A stretch of DNA of 64,000 bases, taken from positions 868,001 through 932,000 of the forward strand of contig NZ_VIKR01000001.1 in the NCBI RefSeq assembly GCF_007004765.1. The letters run 5' to 3'. Every line of letters starts with the position of its first letter. Position 1 is the stretch's first letter. Source of the stretch: Aliikangiella marina (GTDB lineage: Bacteria > Pseudomonadota > Gammaproteobacteria > Enterobacterales > Kangiellaceae). Positions 8,094-16,764 of this stretch are shown here, one piece after another. The notes below the pieces were generated by a model. That model made no database searches. It saw only the letters and a program-made list of their open reading frames with translations, and was not told the DNA's origin. The position numbers and the translations under genes were made by a program.

Positions 8094-8861
8094 ATGGTTA
8101 AAAGCTTACTTACTAACCTCGTTATTATATATTTGATTGCTTGTCTCGGGTTATATTTGATGCAGCGCTCATTTCTATACTACCCACAGCCCAGTTATCC
8201 GCCAAATGGAGCCGATAAACTTACTTTTCAAAACCAGCAACAAAAACTCACTGGGTGGTTAGTTAATCCGGGTAAAGACAAGCTTTTGTTTTATTATGGT
8301 GGCAATGCTGAACCGGTTGAAATGAATGCGGAGTTCTTTGAAGCAATGCTTCCAGACTGGAGTGTATTATTAATGCCTTATCGCGGCTACGGCGTTAATC
8401 CCGGCTCTCCAACAGAGGAGGGACTCTATTCAGATGCACTATTTATTTACGACCAAATTGCTGATAACTATCAGAAAACGGCTTTAATGGGGCGGAGTTT
8501 AGGTTCAGGAGTGGCCACTTATGTGGCATCAAAAAGGGATAATAACGGCACAATTTTGATTACACCTTACGATAGTATTGTCAACGTCGCTAAAGAGCAC
8601 TATCGATTTTTCCCGGTAAGCTGGCTTGTAAAGGATAAATATGACTCAATTTCAAGAGCGCCGCTCATCAACAAACCTGTGCTTATGTTAATTGCGGCAA
8701 ACGATAACATCATTGCGCCGAGAAGAAGTGAAGCGCTTGCCGAGGCATTTCCGGCAGATAGACTCCTTAAAAAAGTCATAGTGAATACTGATCACAACAA
8801 TATCGGGGCGAGCGCAGAGTACATTCAGTCCATTAAATCATTTCTCGATAACATTAAGTAG
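8094..8861 (+). CDS. Alpha/beta hydrolase, ABHD13/17 (BEM46-like) type
   Basis: A 255-residue protein with an N-terminal membrane anchor (about residues 5-22) followed by QRSFLYYPQPSYP, the start pattern of bacterial BEM46/ABHD13-like hydrolases. The nucleophile elbow is GRSLGSG, the acid is likely in LIAANDNIIAPRR and the His in NTDHNNIG. The catalytic domain should face the periplasm. The family includes depalmitoylase-like serine hydrolases in eukaryotes, while bacterial members are uncharacterised. Ribosome site is weak. It stands alone between a terminator and the signalling gene. Confidence 0.85.
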   Translation: MVKSLLTNLVIIYLIACLGLYLMQRSFLYYPQPSYPPNGADKLTFQNQQQKLTGWLVNPGKDKLLFYYGGNAEPVEMNAEFFEAMLPDWSVLLMPYRGYGVNPGSPTEEGLYSDALFIYDQIADNYQKTALMGRSLGSGVATYVASKRDNNGTILITPYDSIVNVAKEHYRFFPVSWLVKDKYDSISRAPLINKPVLMLIAANDNIIAPRRSEALAEAFPADRLLKKVIVNTDHNNIGASAEYIQSIKSFLDNIK

Positions 8862-9001
8862 CCGGCTGTTCAAAAAATGAGCGATTAATAATGTTGTTAA
8901 TATGTGAAACGAATCTTACAAAATATCTCAATCTATAAAGAGAACGTGGTACAATCTTCGCCCAACAAAAAGTCTACTATAATGAATAGCTTACAAAGGA
9001 A

Positions 9002-11350
9002 TTGGGTGACACAGCGGTGATAGTTGTACTAATCAACAAAGACAATCAACAGGACCAAGCTTTTCAACATCTCAAAACACTTTCAGACCAGGTTTTGTTT
9101 TTTTATAGCGTTGTCGACGTTCAGCGTTGGTTAGAGCTAAACCCGTCTCCCTCCGGTATAGTCGTTGATTTCTCTACTACAACATTCCAAGACTTCCTTA
9201 TTCGTTTTTCCTTGCGATATCCGCAGGTGTCGGTGCTAACTTTAAAACCAAGTTTGGAACATAATCTAAGTTTAGAGATCGATAAATTCATCGAAAGACT
9301 CTCAAGTCCTCAAGAAAAAGAAGGGATCGGTAAAGTCTTGTTGGTTGATGATTCGCGAACTGTTCAGGTGCAATACCGAAAACTTCTTGAGAGAGATGGT
9401 TATCGGGTTGATGTTGCGAGTGATGCCGAAGAAGGCCTAGAAATGGCCCTAAGCAACAAATATGATTTGGCTATTATTGATTATTTTATGCCAGGCGATA
9501 ACGGTGCCCAGCTTTGCCGCAATCTACAAAAACACGAAACAACCTATGATCTCGTTTGCTCAATTCTTACTTCCCAATATAAACAGTCTGTGGTTGATGA
9601 ATGCTTAACGGCAGGCGCGCGTGAATGCATGTTTAAAAATGAGTCCAGTGATTTGTTTTTAACTCGAGTTCGAGCCTTGTTGCGCAGTGTTGAACGAAAG
9701 CGACAAGTAGAGAAGGAACGAGCTCGTTTAATTGGTTTGTTATATTCTGTCGCAGAGGGAGTTTTTGGTGTTACCGCCGATGGCCGAATTCAGTTTGTGA
9801 ATCCGGCAACCTTGACTTTACTCGGTCAGTCGATGGAAAACCTATTAGGGTATTTCCCACATGATTGTATTCATCCGATTGATAATATTGGTCGTAAAAC
9901 CTCATTTGATCACTGCTTCCTGCAACAAGCCTACATGTTAGGCGATGAGTTAAGAGATTGGAGAACACTTTTTCAGCGCAGAGATGGCTCGTTATTTCCA
10001 GTTGAGTGCAGTGTTACTTTGCTCGGCGATGCAGAAAATAATCAGGGTTCGGTGGTTGTGTTCCGTGACATTTCTGAGCAATTACGTCTGGAGAAGAATT
10101 GGCAGTGGCAACTTGAGCATGATCATATGACCGGGTTGTTGAATAGAAATGCCTTTGAAAACTTGTTAAGTCGAGAGATAGCGAGGGTTCGACGTTCCAA
10201 AGATAATTGCGTCTTACTTTTTGTCGATTTAGATAATTTTAAACTCATTAATGATGAGTTAGGTCATGCCGCTGGCGATGAATTATTAGTGCTACTCGCT
10301 AAGCGGTTGTCAGAGCGAAGTCGTGATACTGACTATGTCGCGCGTTTAGCCGGAGACGAGTTTGTCGTCTTACTTACTCATGTTACCCTCGAAAACTTAC
10401 CTGAATTAGCAGAACAATATCGCGAATTACTTCAAGAAACGACTTTAGTGTGGGAAGGTAAGCACCATCGAGTAACAGGGTCGATTGGTGCAACGATTAT
10501 TGACCAATTTGCAGAGTCTATCGGCGAAGTGATCTCTCAAGCTGATCAAGCCTGTAAACAGGCGAAATTGAAAGGACGCAATCAATGGGATCTTTATAGT
10601 CATTCCGCTGAAAATCAGACAGAAGAGGGTAATTGGTATCAAAGGCTTACAAGTGCAATGCAAGAAAAGCAATTTACGCTGCTCCAACAACCCGTGTTTT
10701 GCGTTTCTGATGTCGAGAAGCAAGTTGGCGTCAATGGTTTATTAAGGCTCAAGGAGAATGGTTCACTAATATCGCCGGCACTATTTATGTCCAATGCAAG
10801 ACGCTTTGGCGTGATTACTGATATCGACCGGTTGATGTTAGAAAAGCTGGCAGAATATTGTGCTGAACATGCCGATGAAAATTCAGGTTGGTTTGCTGTA
10901 TCGCCATCATTGGAATCGATTTCTAACGAAACGTTTCGCCATGATATCGAAAATATTTGGAAAGGTTCTGGGCTAAATAATAATCAGTTAAGGTTTGAAC
11001 TCGGTGAAGAATTATTGTATCAATTCCCCGAATGGAAAAAGCACTTAACCTACTTACAAGATCAGGGGTTCGGATTTATATTGAGTCACTTTGGTATGAA
11101 TTCACAATCGATCTTGAGCTTGCCCCAATTGCCGATAAGTGCGGTAAAATTAGATACGTCGTTAACCAGAGAGTTAAACACGAGCATTCCTCGAGCGCAT
11201 ATGATTGATGCGATAGTGAAGATCGCTCGCGAGTCCAAAATTGATGTGATAGCGCCGCATATTGAGAGTGCCGTTGATCTTGAGTTACTCTCAGCAAGAA
11301 ATGTCGACCAAGTGCAAGGATTTCATTTGGGTAAACCGATTCAATTTTAA
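9002..11350 (+). CDS. Two-receiver PAS-GGDEF-EAL signalling protein with degenerate EAL
   Basis: A 782-residue cytoplasmic signalling protein. Residues 5-95 look like a receiver-type fold without the acidic pocket. A true receiver covers 110-230 with Asp116/Asp117, phosphoacceptor Asp160 and Lys212. A PAS domain lies at about 244-360. The GGDEF domain (about 375-535) has AGDEF at 450-454 and an intact inhibitory site RDTD at 441-444, five residues before it, so it can plausibly make c-di-GMP. The C-terminal EAL-like domain has NGLLR where EALLR is expected and lacks other metal ligands, so phosphodiesterase activity is unlikely. The start used is TTG at 9002; GTG at 9017 has a better spaced GGGTGA and may be the real start. 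The c-di-GMP output could reach the PilZ protein encoded at 58 kb. Confidence 0.9.
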   Translation: MGDTAVIVVLINKDNQQDQAFQHLKTLSDQVLFFYSVVDVQRWLELNPSPSGIVVDFSTTTFQDFLIRFSLRYPQVSVLTLKPSLEHNLSLEIDKFIERLSSPQEKEGIGKVLLVDDSRTVQVQYRKLLERDGYRVDVASDAEEGLEMALSNKYDLAIIDYFMPGDNGAQLCRNLQKHETTYDLVCSILTSQYKQSVVDECLTAGARECMFKNESSDLFLTRVRALLRSVERKRQVEKERARLIGLLYSVAEGVFGVTADGRIQFVNPATLTLLGQSMENLLGYFPHDCIHPIDNIGRKTSFDHCFLQQAYMLGDELRDWRTLFQRRDGSLFPVECSVTLLGDAENNQGSVVVFRDISEQLRLEKNWQWQLEHDHMTGLLNRNAFENLLSREIARVRRSKDNCVLLFVDLDNFKLINDELGHAAGDELLVLLAKRLSERSRDTDYVARLAGDEFVVLLTHVTLENLPELAEQYRELLQETTLVWEGKHHRVTGSIGATIIDQFAESIGEVISQADQACKQAKLKGRNQWDLYSHSAENQTEEGNWYQRLTSAMQEKQFTLLQQPVFCVSDVEKQVGVNGLLRLKENGSLISPALFMSNARRFGVITDIDRLMLEKLAEYCAEHADENSGWFAVSPSLESISNETFRHDIENIWKGSGLNNNQLRFELGEELLYQFPEWKKHLTYLQDQGFGFILSHFGMNSQSILSLPQLPISAVKLDTSLTRELNTSIPRAHMIDAIVKIARESKIDVIAPHIESAVDLELLSARNVDQVQGFHLGKPIQF

Positions 11351-11388
11351 ATACGGTAATTCTAACCAATAGCAAAGTTAATTCATCA

Positions 11389-12051
11389 ATGACCCAAAAT
11401 AAATATACATTGGTTTTATTCGCGCTAGCGGTCGGCTCGATTATGAGCGCTTGCGCAACTTCTGAGAAAGAATCGCAAAAAACGCGAGTCAAAACGGAAA
11501 GTCAAATAGAAGGGCAGTGGTTTTTAACCAAAGTGGCATTTGATCGCTACAACGCTAAAGATAAAAATGTAAACTGGCAAACCGTGCTCAATACCGCACA
11601 GCAAGCATGTGAGCAAGTAGCGCTCAACGCGCCCATCAAGAAACCGAGGTGTCGCACAGTCGCACCGGTAAGGAATTGTCAGCCTTTTGGCCGCACTGTT
11701 GGTGGTGATTTTTGCGCGAAGCCGTTTAGCAATAACGCTTGCCCGATAGGAGAGGTTCAAAAGTATCAAGATGAACTCAAGCGAGCTTACAATGACTGTA
11801 TGGCTGACAAGGGGTGGGAGTTTCAGCCTTATGGCGATGCGCCTCAACCTTTACAACCAATCATTGATACGATTCCCGAATTAGTCGAGTGGCAGCAAAA
11901 AGATTGGACAAAGTGGAAGTTAGTCGCAAAATTTGACGCTGAATTAGCGGCAAAACCAGAATATGAAAAAATACCAGTACGAGATCGGTTATTGAAGGTT
12001 GTCGAACTTGTTAAAGCACACTTTACTGACTCAAATCAACAGAGACCTTAA
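11389..12051 (+). CDS. Putative lipoprotein of unknown function
   Basis: A 220-residue protein with a lipoprotein signal peptide: hydrophobic stretch LVLFALAVGSIM followed by the lipobox MSAC, lipidated Cys at about residue 22. The mature part has several Cys residues (CRTVAPVRNCQPFG, FCAKPF, NACPIGE, YNDCMADKGWEF). The segment YNDCMADKGW resembles the end of small Cys-containing outer-membrane lipoproteins in which Met-Ala-x-x-G-Trp occurs. It starts 39 bases after the signalling gene and may be co-transcribed. No enzyme motif seen. Confidence 0.7.
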   Translation: MTQNKYTLVLFALAVGSIMSACATSEKESQKTRVKTESQIEGQWFLTKVAFDRYNAKDKNVNWQTVLNTAQQACEQVALNAPIKKPRCRTVAPVRNCQPFGRTVGGDFCAKPFSNNACPIGEVQKYQDELKRAYNDCMADKGWEFQPYGDAPQPLQPIIDTIPELVEWQQKDWTKWKLVAKFDAELAAKPEYEKIPVRDRLLKVVELVKAHFTDSNQQRP

Positions 12052-12163
12052 GCTAATTCCGTTCACGATTGTCAGTAACCTTGTTAATTCGCTCGATTAA
12101 TTTCCATTATTCATTAGCGCTATCCAGTTACGCGCTTAACAAGTCGAGCCGTAATGACTAATT

Positions 12164-12544
12164 TTAGTTGGAGTGATGCGACTTAGCCCGTGATTGTTCA
12201 AGCCACCAGTCTTCCATGAGTTTTACGTTAGCGTTATTGGCTTTGTAGAAGAGATCGATAAAATCTCCGATAGCCGGAACGAAACCTAACAAAAAATCAA
12301 TGACGCTATTACGAATCATTTTATTTCTTAAAGGTTTGGGTATGCCTATTTTGCGACCAAGTCTAATGATTCGATAAGCCACTAGAAACATGATGATATC
12401 TCCCGCGACTGGAATTAACCCGACTAAAAAATCAAGGCCAAACTTAATATTAATTATCGGAATACGAATTGCAGAGTCGGCTATATTGGCAAGTTTTTTC
12501 GCGCGTATTATTTCTTCAGGGAATTCTATTGCTTGATGAGACAT
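12164..12544 (-). CDS. DUF4112 family small membrane protein
   Basis: A 126-residue protein with two repeated hydrophobic units: GLDFLVGLIPVAGDIIMFLVAYRI and FLLGFVPAIGDFIDLFYKANN. The doubled G-(L/F)-(I/V)-P-x-x-G-D pattern is the hallmark of DUF4112 proteins. Probably an inner-membrane protein; function of the family is not known to me. It is transcribed alone and convergently with the lipoprotein gene. Confidence 0.85.
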   Translation of the reverse strand: MSHQAIEFPEEIIRAKKLANIADSAIRIPIINIKFGLDFLVGLIPVAGDIIMFLVAYRIIRLGRKIGIPKPLRNKMIRNSVIDFLLGFVPAIGDFIDLFYKANNANVKLMEDWWLEQSRAKSHHSN

Positions 12545-12924
12545 TTTGTTCTTATAAATCGAGTCAACTAACTAATTTTTAGACTATACGATAGAAGGTT
12601 GTTGTTTTGAAATAATTTTTTAATTGTAATCATTGTGATAAAAAGCGCATTAAAATTGCTTTAATTCATGGACCGTACTTGCATGACGCGTTGCAAAGAA
12701 TATCGCAGTTAACGAATTATTGTTAAGCAATCATGTACTAGTCAACAAAGCACCAAAAATCTAAATCGAAGTTGCTAAACGGCGACTATCGGTCAATCAA
12801 CTAAGCGGAACTATTGGGTTAAGGGCTGTTGTGCCGAAATAGTTTGCCTATTTCAGTCATTCAATCTGGCTCAAGTACAACATTTTCAGTTATTATCGAC
12901 CAAACGATTACTTTTAAACGCAAA
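12545..12924. other. Intergenic stretch, nothing recognised
   Basis: About 380 bases between the divergent DUF4112 gene and the methyltransferase-like gene. An in-frame extension of the latter exists back to 12829, but it lacks membrane segments and a ribosome site. No terminator, RNA gene or clear repeat seen. Confidence 0.35.
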
Positions 12925-13386
12925 ATGAGTAAACTCGATACTAAAATTCCTCCCGTACTAGTCATGATTCTCATCGCCATTTTGATGTTTTTAACTAACC
13001 AGTATTTATTTCATAATGAGCTAAATTCTCTCGCAAGTTATGCGCTAGGGAGCTTTTTCTTGCTTTTGTCTGCTGTTACTGGAGTTTTGGCGGTTTATGA
13101 ATTTTATAAATATCGGACAACGGTTGATCCGACAGATCCCGGAAAAGTGACTCGATTGGTTAAAACGGGAATTTTTACTGTGTCAAGAAACCCAATGTAT
13201 TTAGCGCTGACTTTGCTTTTGGTATCGTTTGCTTTTTATATTCGAGCGCCGTTGACCATTCCGCTGATATTTTTATTTATTTTTTATATGAATAAATATC
13301 AAATTAAGCCTGAGGAGCGAGTTCTTCGGGAAAAGTTTGCGGATGAATTTTCACGCTATCAGCAAAAAGTTCGTCGCTGGATTTAA
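12925..13386 (+). CDS. Isoprenylcysteine carboxyl methyltransferase-like (ICMT/PEMT) membrane protein
   Basis: A 154-residue integral membrane protein from the ATG at 12925, chosen because the first helix (VLVMILIAILMFLTNQYLF) then follows a short polar N-terminus. Three to four helices are visible. The C-terminal half carries TGIFTVSRNPMYLALTLLL and EERVLREKFADEFSRYQQKVRRWI, the conserved S-adenosylmethionine-binding region of the bacterial ICMT/phospholipid-methyltransferase group. Bacterial members have unknown methyl acceptors. No operon partner. Confidence 0.85.
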   Translation: MSKLDTKIPPVLVMILIAILMFLTNQYLFHNELNSLASYALGSFFLLLSAVTGVLAVYEFYKYRTTVDPTDPGKVTRLVKTGIFTVSRNPMYLALTLLLVSFAFYIRAPLTIPLIFLFIFYMNKYQIKPEERVLREKFADEFSRYQQKVRRWI

Positions 13387-13581
13387 AGCGCTTTGATTTC
13401 TTTGCATAATCCCTTCACTGGTACAATCAGTGACGTTTAGCTGAATGTACTACTTCAAATTAGTTCACTGATTGACTATTATTCGCGCGTCGAAAATGGT
13501 CTAATAGCGCCCCAAGCATGCAAATTAAAATGCTTGTATTGCTTTAGTCCCTCAAATCACTAAAAGCAGGCTTGGTAATCT

Positions 13582-14607
13582 ATGGACGCAATTTTAAGTT
13601 TTTTTGAATTATTCCTCAAAGGACTTCAAACGCCAACACTCGGCTTCTTGCTCGGCGGAATGCTTATGGCTGCCATGGGAAGTCGCCTCACTATTCCTGA
13701 CCAAGTCTATAAATTTATTGTATTCGTTCTGTTAATGAAAATTGGCCTTCGCGGTGGCATGGAAATTCGTAATGCAAATCTCGAAGAGCTTCTGCTCCCA
13801 GCCTTGTTTGCTGTTCTGACCGGCGTTATTATTGTTTATCTGGGCAAAATTCTTTTAGCGAAACTTCCGGGTATTAATGTTGTCGACGCGATTGCAACAG
13901 CCGGACTTTTCGGCGCTGTGTCGGCCTCGACATTTGCAGCAGGTATGTTGCATCTAGATGATATTGGAATGGAATACGAAGCCTGGGTGTCGGCGCTCTA
14001 TCCGTTTATGGATATTCCTGCGCTCGTTCTAGCGATTGTCTTGGGTCGATTGGCCATTGAGAAAAGCGGTTCAAAAGAGGAGGGCGCCTCTTTAAAGAAA
14101 AAACGAAAGCCCGTAAGTATTAATGAAATCGTTAAGGAAAGCTTACAAGGATCTGCACTCTCTGCGTTAATTCTGGGATTGATTCTCGGGTTGTTTACCC
14201 AGCCCGAGCCAGTTTACGAGAGTTTCTATTTGCCCTTATTTCGTGGGTTTTTATCAATATTAATGATCATTATGGGGATTGAAGCTTGGCAGCGGTTAAG
14301 TGAATTACGCCGTGTTGCTCACTGGTATGCGGTGTATGCGGTGATCGCGCCACTTCTTCACGGAGGAATTGCTTTTGGATTGGGGGCTATTGCTCATCAT
14401 ATGACAGGCTTCAGTCCAGGTGGAGTGGTGTTGCTGGCAATATTAGCTTCTTCTAGTTCTGATATATCTGGGCCACCAACCTTGCGTGCCGGGATTCCGT
14501 CAGCAAACCCATCAGCGTATATTGGTTCTTCAACTAGTATCGGAACGCCGATTTGTATCGCAATTGGCATTCCATTGTTCACCGAATTAGCAACGATTGT
14601 TTTTTAG
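13582..14607 (+). CDS. SbtA-like sodium-dependent bicarbonate transporter
   Basis: A 341-residue inner-membrane protein with about ten hydrophobic segments and a charged central loop (residues 155-180, rich in Lys and Glu). It fits the SbtA family (formerly DUF897): MKIGLRGGMEIRNA near the first repeat, GAVSASTFAAGM, and the C-terminal SSSSDISGPPTLRAGIPSANPSAYIGSS region, which matches the conserved second-half substrate site. SbtA in cyanobacteria imports bicarbonate with sodium. The PII-like gene 24 bases downstream supports the call. In a heterotroph it might supply bicarbonate to carboxylases; that is inference. Confidence 0.92.
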   Translation: MDAILSFFELFLKGLQTPTLGFLLGGMLMAAMGSRLTIPDQVYKFIVFVLLMKIGLRGGMEIRNANLEELLLPALFAVLTGVIIVYLGKILLAKLPGINVVDAIATAGLFGAVSASTFAAGMLHLDDIGMEYEAWVSALYPFMDIPALVLAIVLGRLAIEKSGSKEEGASLKKKRKPVSINEIVKESLQGSALSALILGLILGLFTQPEPVYESFYLPLFRGFLSILMIIMGIEAWQRLSELRRVAHWYAVYAVIAPLLHGGIAFGLGAIAHHMTGFSPGGVVLLAILASSSSDISGPPTLRAGIPSANPSAYIGSSTSIGTPICIAIGIPLFTELATIVF

Positions 14608-14631
14608 CCGCAAACATCAGGAATTATCATT

Positions 14632-14946
14632 ATGAAACATAAAGCCACACTTATTTCTGTTATGACTGAGAAAGTCTTTGAGGAAGAAGTGATCGAAGTG
14701 CTGTTGCAGGAAGGCGCTAAAGGTTACACGATTTTTGAGGGTGGAGGCAATGGACCGTTTCATATGCATCAATCAGGTCATATATCGGTCGCAGATGAGT
14801 TTAGAATAGTCAAGATTGAGGTTATTGTTCTAGACTCGGAAGTCGCTGATGGGATAGCGACCCGGTTGATGGAAGAATGCTTGACCGATAGACCCGGAAT
14901 AGTCAGTTTAAGTGAAGTAGATATATTCAGGGCTCAGAAATTTTAA
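14632..14946 (+). CDS. PII-like signalling protein, SbtB-type partner of the bicarbonate transporter
   Basis: A 104-residue PII-superfamily protein with AGGAA 10 bases before the ATG. The fold pattern (beta strand KATLISVMTEKVFEEEVIEVLLQEGAKGYTIFEG, T-loop region GGNGPFHMHQSGH, second half VKIEVIVLDSEVADGIATRLM) fits SbtB-like PII proteins, which bind adenine nucleotides including cAMP and AMP and block SbtA. The C-terminal disulfide loop known in many cyanobacterial SbtB is absent. It is the second gene of an evident two-gene operon, and its last bases overlap the end of nth on the other strand. Confidence 0.88.
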   Translation: MKHKATLISVMTEKVFEEEVIEVLLQEGAKGYTIFEGGGNGPFHMHQSGHISVADEFRIVKIEVIVLDSEVADGIATRLMEECLTDRPGIVSLSEVDIFRAQKF

Positions 14947-15575
14947 GCGGTTTTCTGTTTAAATTCGCATAGGTCGTAAATGGCACATGACCCGCACCGA
15001 GGCTTTCTCGCAACACAAGTGTAGCGACCATGTAAGATCAACCAATGATGAGCATCCATCAAAAATTCTTTAGGGACCAATCTTAACAATCGCTTTTCAA
15101 CCTCAACGACATCTTTCCCTTTCGCAATACCGGTGCGGTTAGATACGCGAAAAATATGAGTATCGACCGCCATAGCAATCTGTCGAAAAGCAGTATTTAA
15201 TACAACATTGGCTGTTTTTCGTCCAACGCCGGGTAGCGCTTCCAATTCTTCGCGGGTTTCGGGAACTTGCGAGTCATGTTTTTCCATCAGAATTTTGCAG
15301 GTTTTGATAACATTTTCTGCTTTTGAATTAAATAAACCGATGGTTTTTATATACGTTTTAACTCCATCGACACCCAGTGCATAGATTGTTTCTGGGGTAT
15401 TAGCGACGGGATAGAGTTTTCGAGTAGCCTTATTGACACTCACATCAGTGGCTTGAGCGGAAAGTAATACCGCAATCAAAAGCTCAAATGGCGAGGTATA
15501 TTCCAGCTCAGTTTCCGGATTTGGATTACCGTCCCTTAAAATTTCGAAAATTTGTTGTCGCTTTTCTTTGTTCAT
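14943..15575 (-). CDS. nth: Endonuclease III
   Basis: A 210-residue base-excision repair enzyme that removes oxidised pyrimidines and cleaves the abasic site. The helix-hairpin-helix LPGVGRKTANVVL holds the catalytic Lys, VDTHIFRVSNRTG the catalytic Asp, and the C-terminus the 4Fe-4S cluster motif C-x6-C-x2-C-x5-C (CVARKPRCGSCAIYDLC). Length is normal. It overlaps the upstream gene for the Pcp-like protein by four bases (ATGA), so the two are probably translated together. Confidence 0.97.
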   Translation of the reverse strand: MNKEKRQQIFEILRDGNPNPETELEYTSPFELLIAVLLSAQATDVSVNKATRKLYPVANTPETIYALGVDGVKTYIKTIGLFNSKAENVIKTCKILMEKHDSQVPETREELEALPGVGRKTANVVLNTAFRQIAMAVDTHIFRVSNRTGIAKGKDVVEVEKRLLRLVPKEFLMDAHHWLILHGRYTCVARKPRCGSCAIYDLCEFKQKTA

Positions 15576-16762
15576 TGGGTATTTTTCTTGTCGTTTAATA
15601 CTGGCAGGGACAGTTTAAGCATTTCTTCGATTTGATCAACAATTGCTTTGATCACTTTAGGGTCATGCGACTGAATTCTTGGTGTATGAATATGCCCTGT
15701 CGGAATATTCGATCCCATCAGATTGCGCAAACGAATGCTTCGATAAGAAATCTCATTCGAAAGGTAGCCACCACCACCGCCCTCGACAGCTATTTCGTTC
15801 TCAAGTTCTGCCAAGGTCTTAGGTTTAAACTTTTTAGTTAAAGTCGTCACCTGATGGTTGTCATTAATTTTGTACTTGCCTTTTGCTTGCTTCATTGCGT
15901 CAACGGGCAGACTAAATTCGACAAATTCTGGGCCGCTTATGGTTTCGCCTGCTAAAGTCATGAGTACCGGGTTTTCTTTCGAACCGCCAGAATATTGATT
16001 TAAGTTACCCGGCGCAGACGCGCTTCGCCTTTTACCTGGAAAGCGCTCTAAATCGAATTCACTGCGTCCCATACTCACCGTTGTGATGAGATTAACGGAT
16101 TCATTAATGTAAAATGGGGCTAGCGCATTTTCAACAAACCCTCTGTCAAAATCGCCATATCTGACCGGAACCATCAAAGTATTAATTTCTGCAGTAATTC
16201 CTTGATATTCGATAATTAATCCATCGAACAATAAAGCAGTGACACCTGACGGATTACTTTGAGAAATATTACGATCGAGTAAAAAAGGATCAAAGCCAGT
16301 CAAAAGAATCTTTAAGTGAGTGTTTTCCCTAAAAGCTAAGTCGCTGATGCCTCGACTCGCTCGTTCTAACCGTTGCTGAAGTGCATTTAATTCTTCCGCT
16401 GTCGGATTAAACGACGATGAAAGGGTCCGAATGATTTTAGAAAGTTTGAGTCTCTGCCAGTAAATCGAGCGGTCATCATAGTTGTTTTTTTTCTTTATCG
16501 CGGCTTTGGCTTGTTGCCATAAAAGTCCACCGTAATAGTCCACTAAGGTTATCGCATCTTGATAAGTTTTAACCTTCGGCCAGGTATTAGCGAAGTATTG
16601 ACTAATGTCATCAAGCGTTTTAATAACGTCAGGTATCGCTTTTTCGGCAGCTTTAATTCGTTTTTCTTCGACATTAGCAGAGGTCGCCATTACAGTGGAA
16701 GCTGAAACGATTGGAGGTGTCGCAATACACAGAGCCATTAAAAGTGTTTTTATATTTAACAT
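15572..16762 (-). CDS. Exported pyroglutamyl-peptidase-like (C15) protein with Ser at the Cys position
   Basis: A 396-residue protein. An N-terminal signal peptide ends near residue 21 (IVSAS). After a helical region (30-145) comes a domain resembling pyrrolidone carboxyl peptidase: ILLTGFDPFLLDRNISQSNPSG, an SMGRSEFDLERF segment with the expected Glu, GGGGGYLSNEISYRS and TGHIHTPRI with His359. In true Pcp the motif is YLCN; here residue 335 is Ser, encoded by TCG at 15758-15760. Cytosolic Pcp has about 215 residues, so this is a longer, exported relative. It may be a serine variant, a binding protein, or inactive. It sits between the PH-domain genes and nth on one strand, with two bases to the upstream gene. 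Confidence 0.78.
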   Translation of the reverse strand: MLNIKTLLMALCIATPPIVSASTVMATSANVEEKRIKAAEKAIPDVIKTLDDISQYFANTWPKVKTYQDAITLVDYYGGLLWQQAKAAIKKKNNYDDRSIYWQRLKLSKIIRTLSSSFNPTAEELNALQQRLERASRGISDLAFRENTHLKILLTGFDPFLLDRNISQSNPSGVTALLFDGLIIEYQGITAEINTLMVPVRYGDFDRGFVENALAPFYINESVNLITTVSMGRSEFDLERFPGKRRSASAPGNLNQYSGGSKENPVLMTLAGETISGPEFVEFSLPVDAMKQAKGKYKINDNHQVTTLTKKFKPKTLAELENEIAVEGGGGGYLSNEISYRSIRLRNLMGSNIPTGHIHTPRIQSHDPKVIKAIVDQIEEMLKLSLPVLNDKKNTQ

Positions 16763-16764
16763 GT

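Noticed and set aside
12829-12924. N-terminal extension of the ICMT-like protein
   Set aside because: Begins with a non-ATG codon without ribosome site and adds no family-like sequence.
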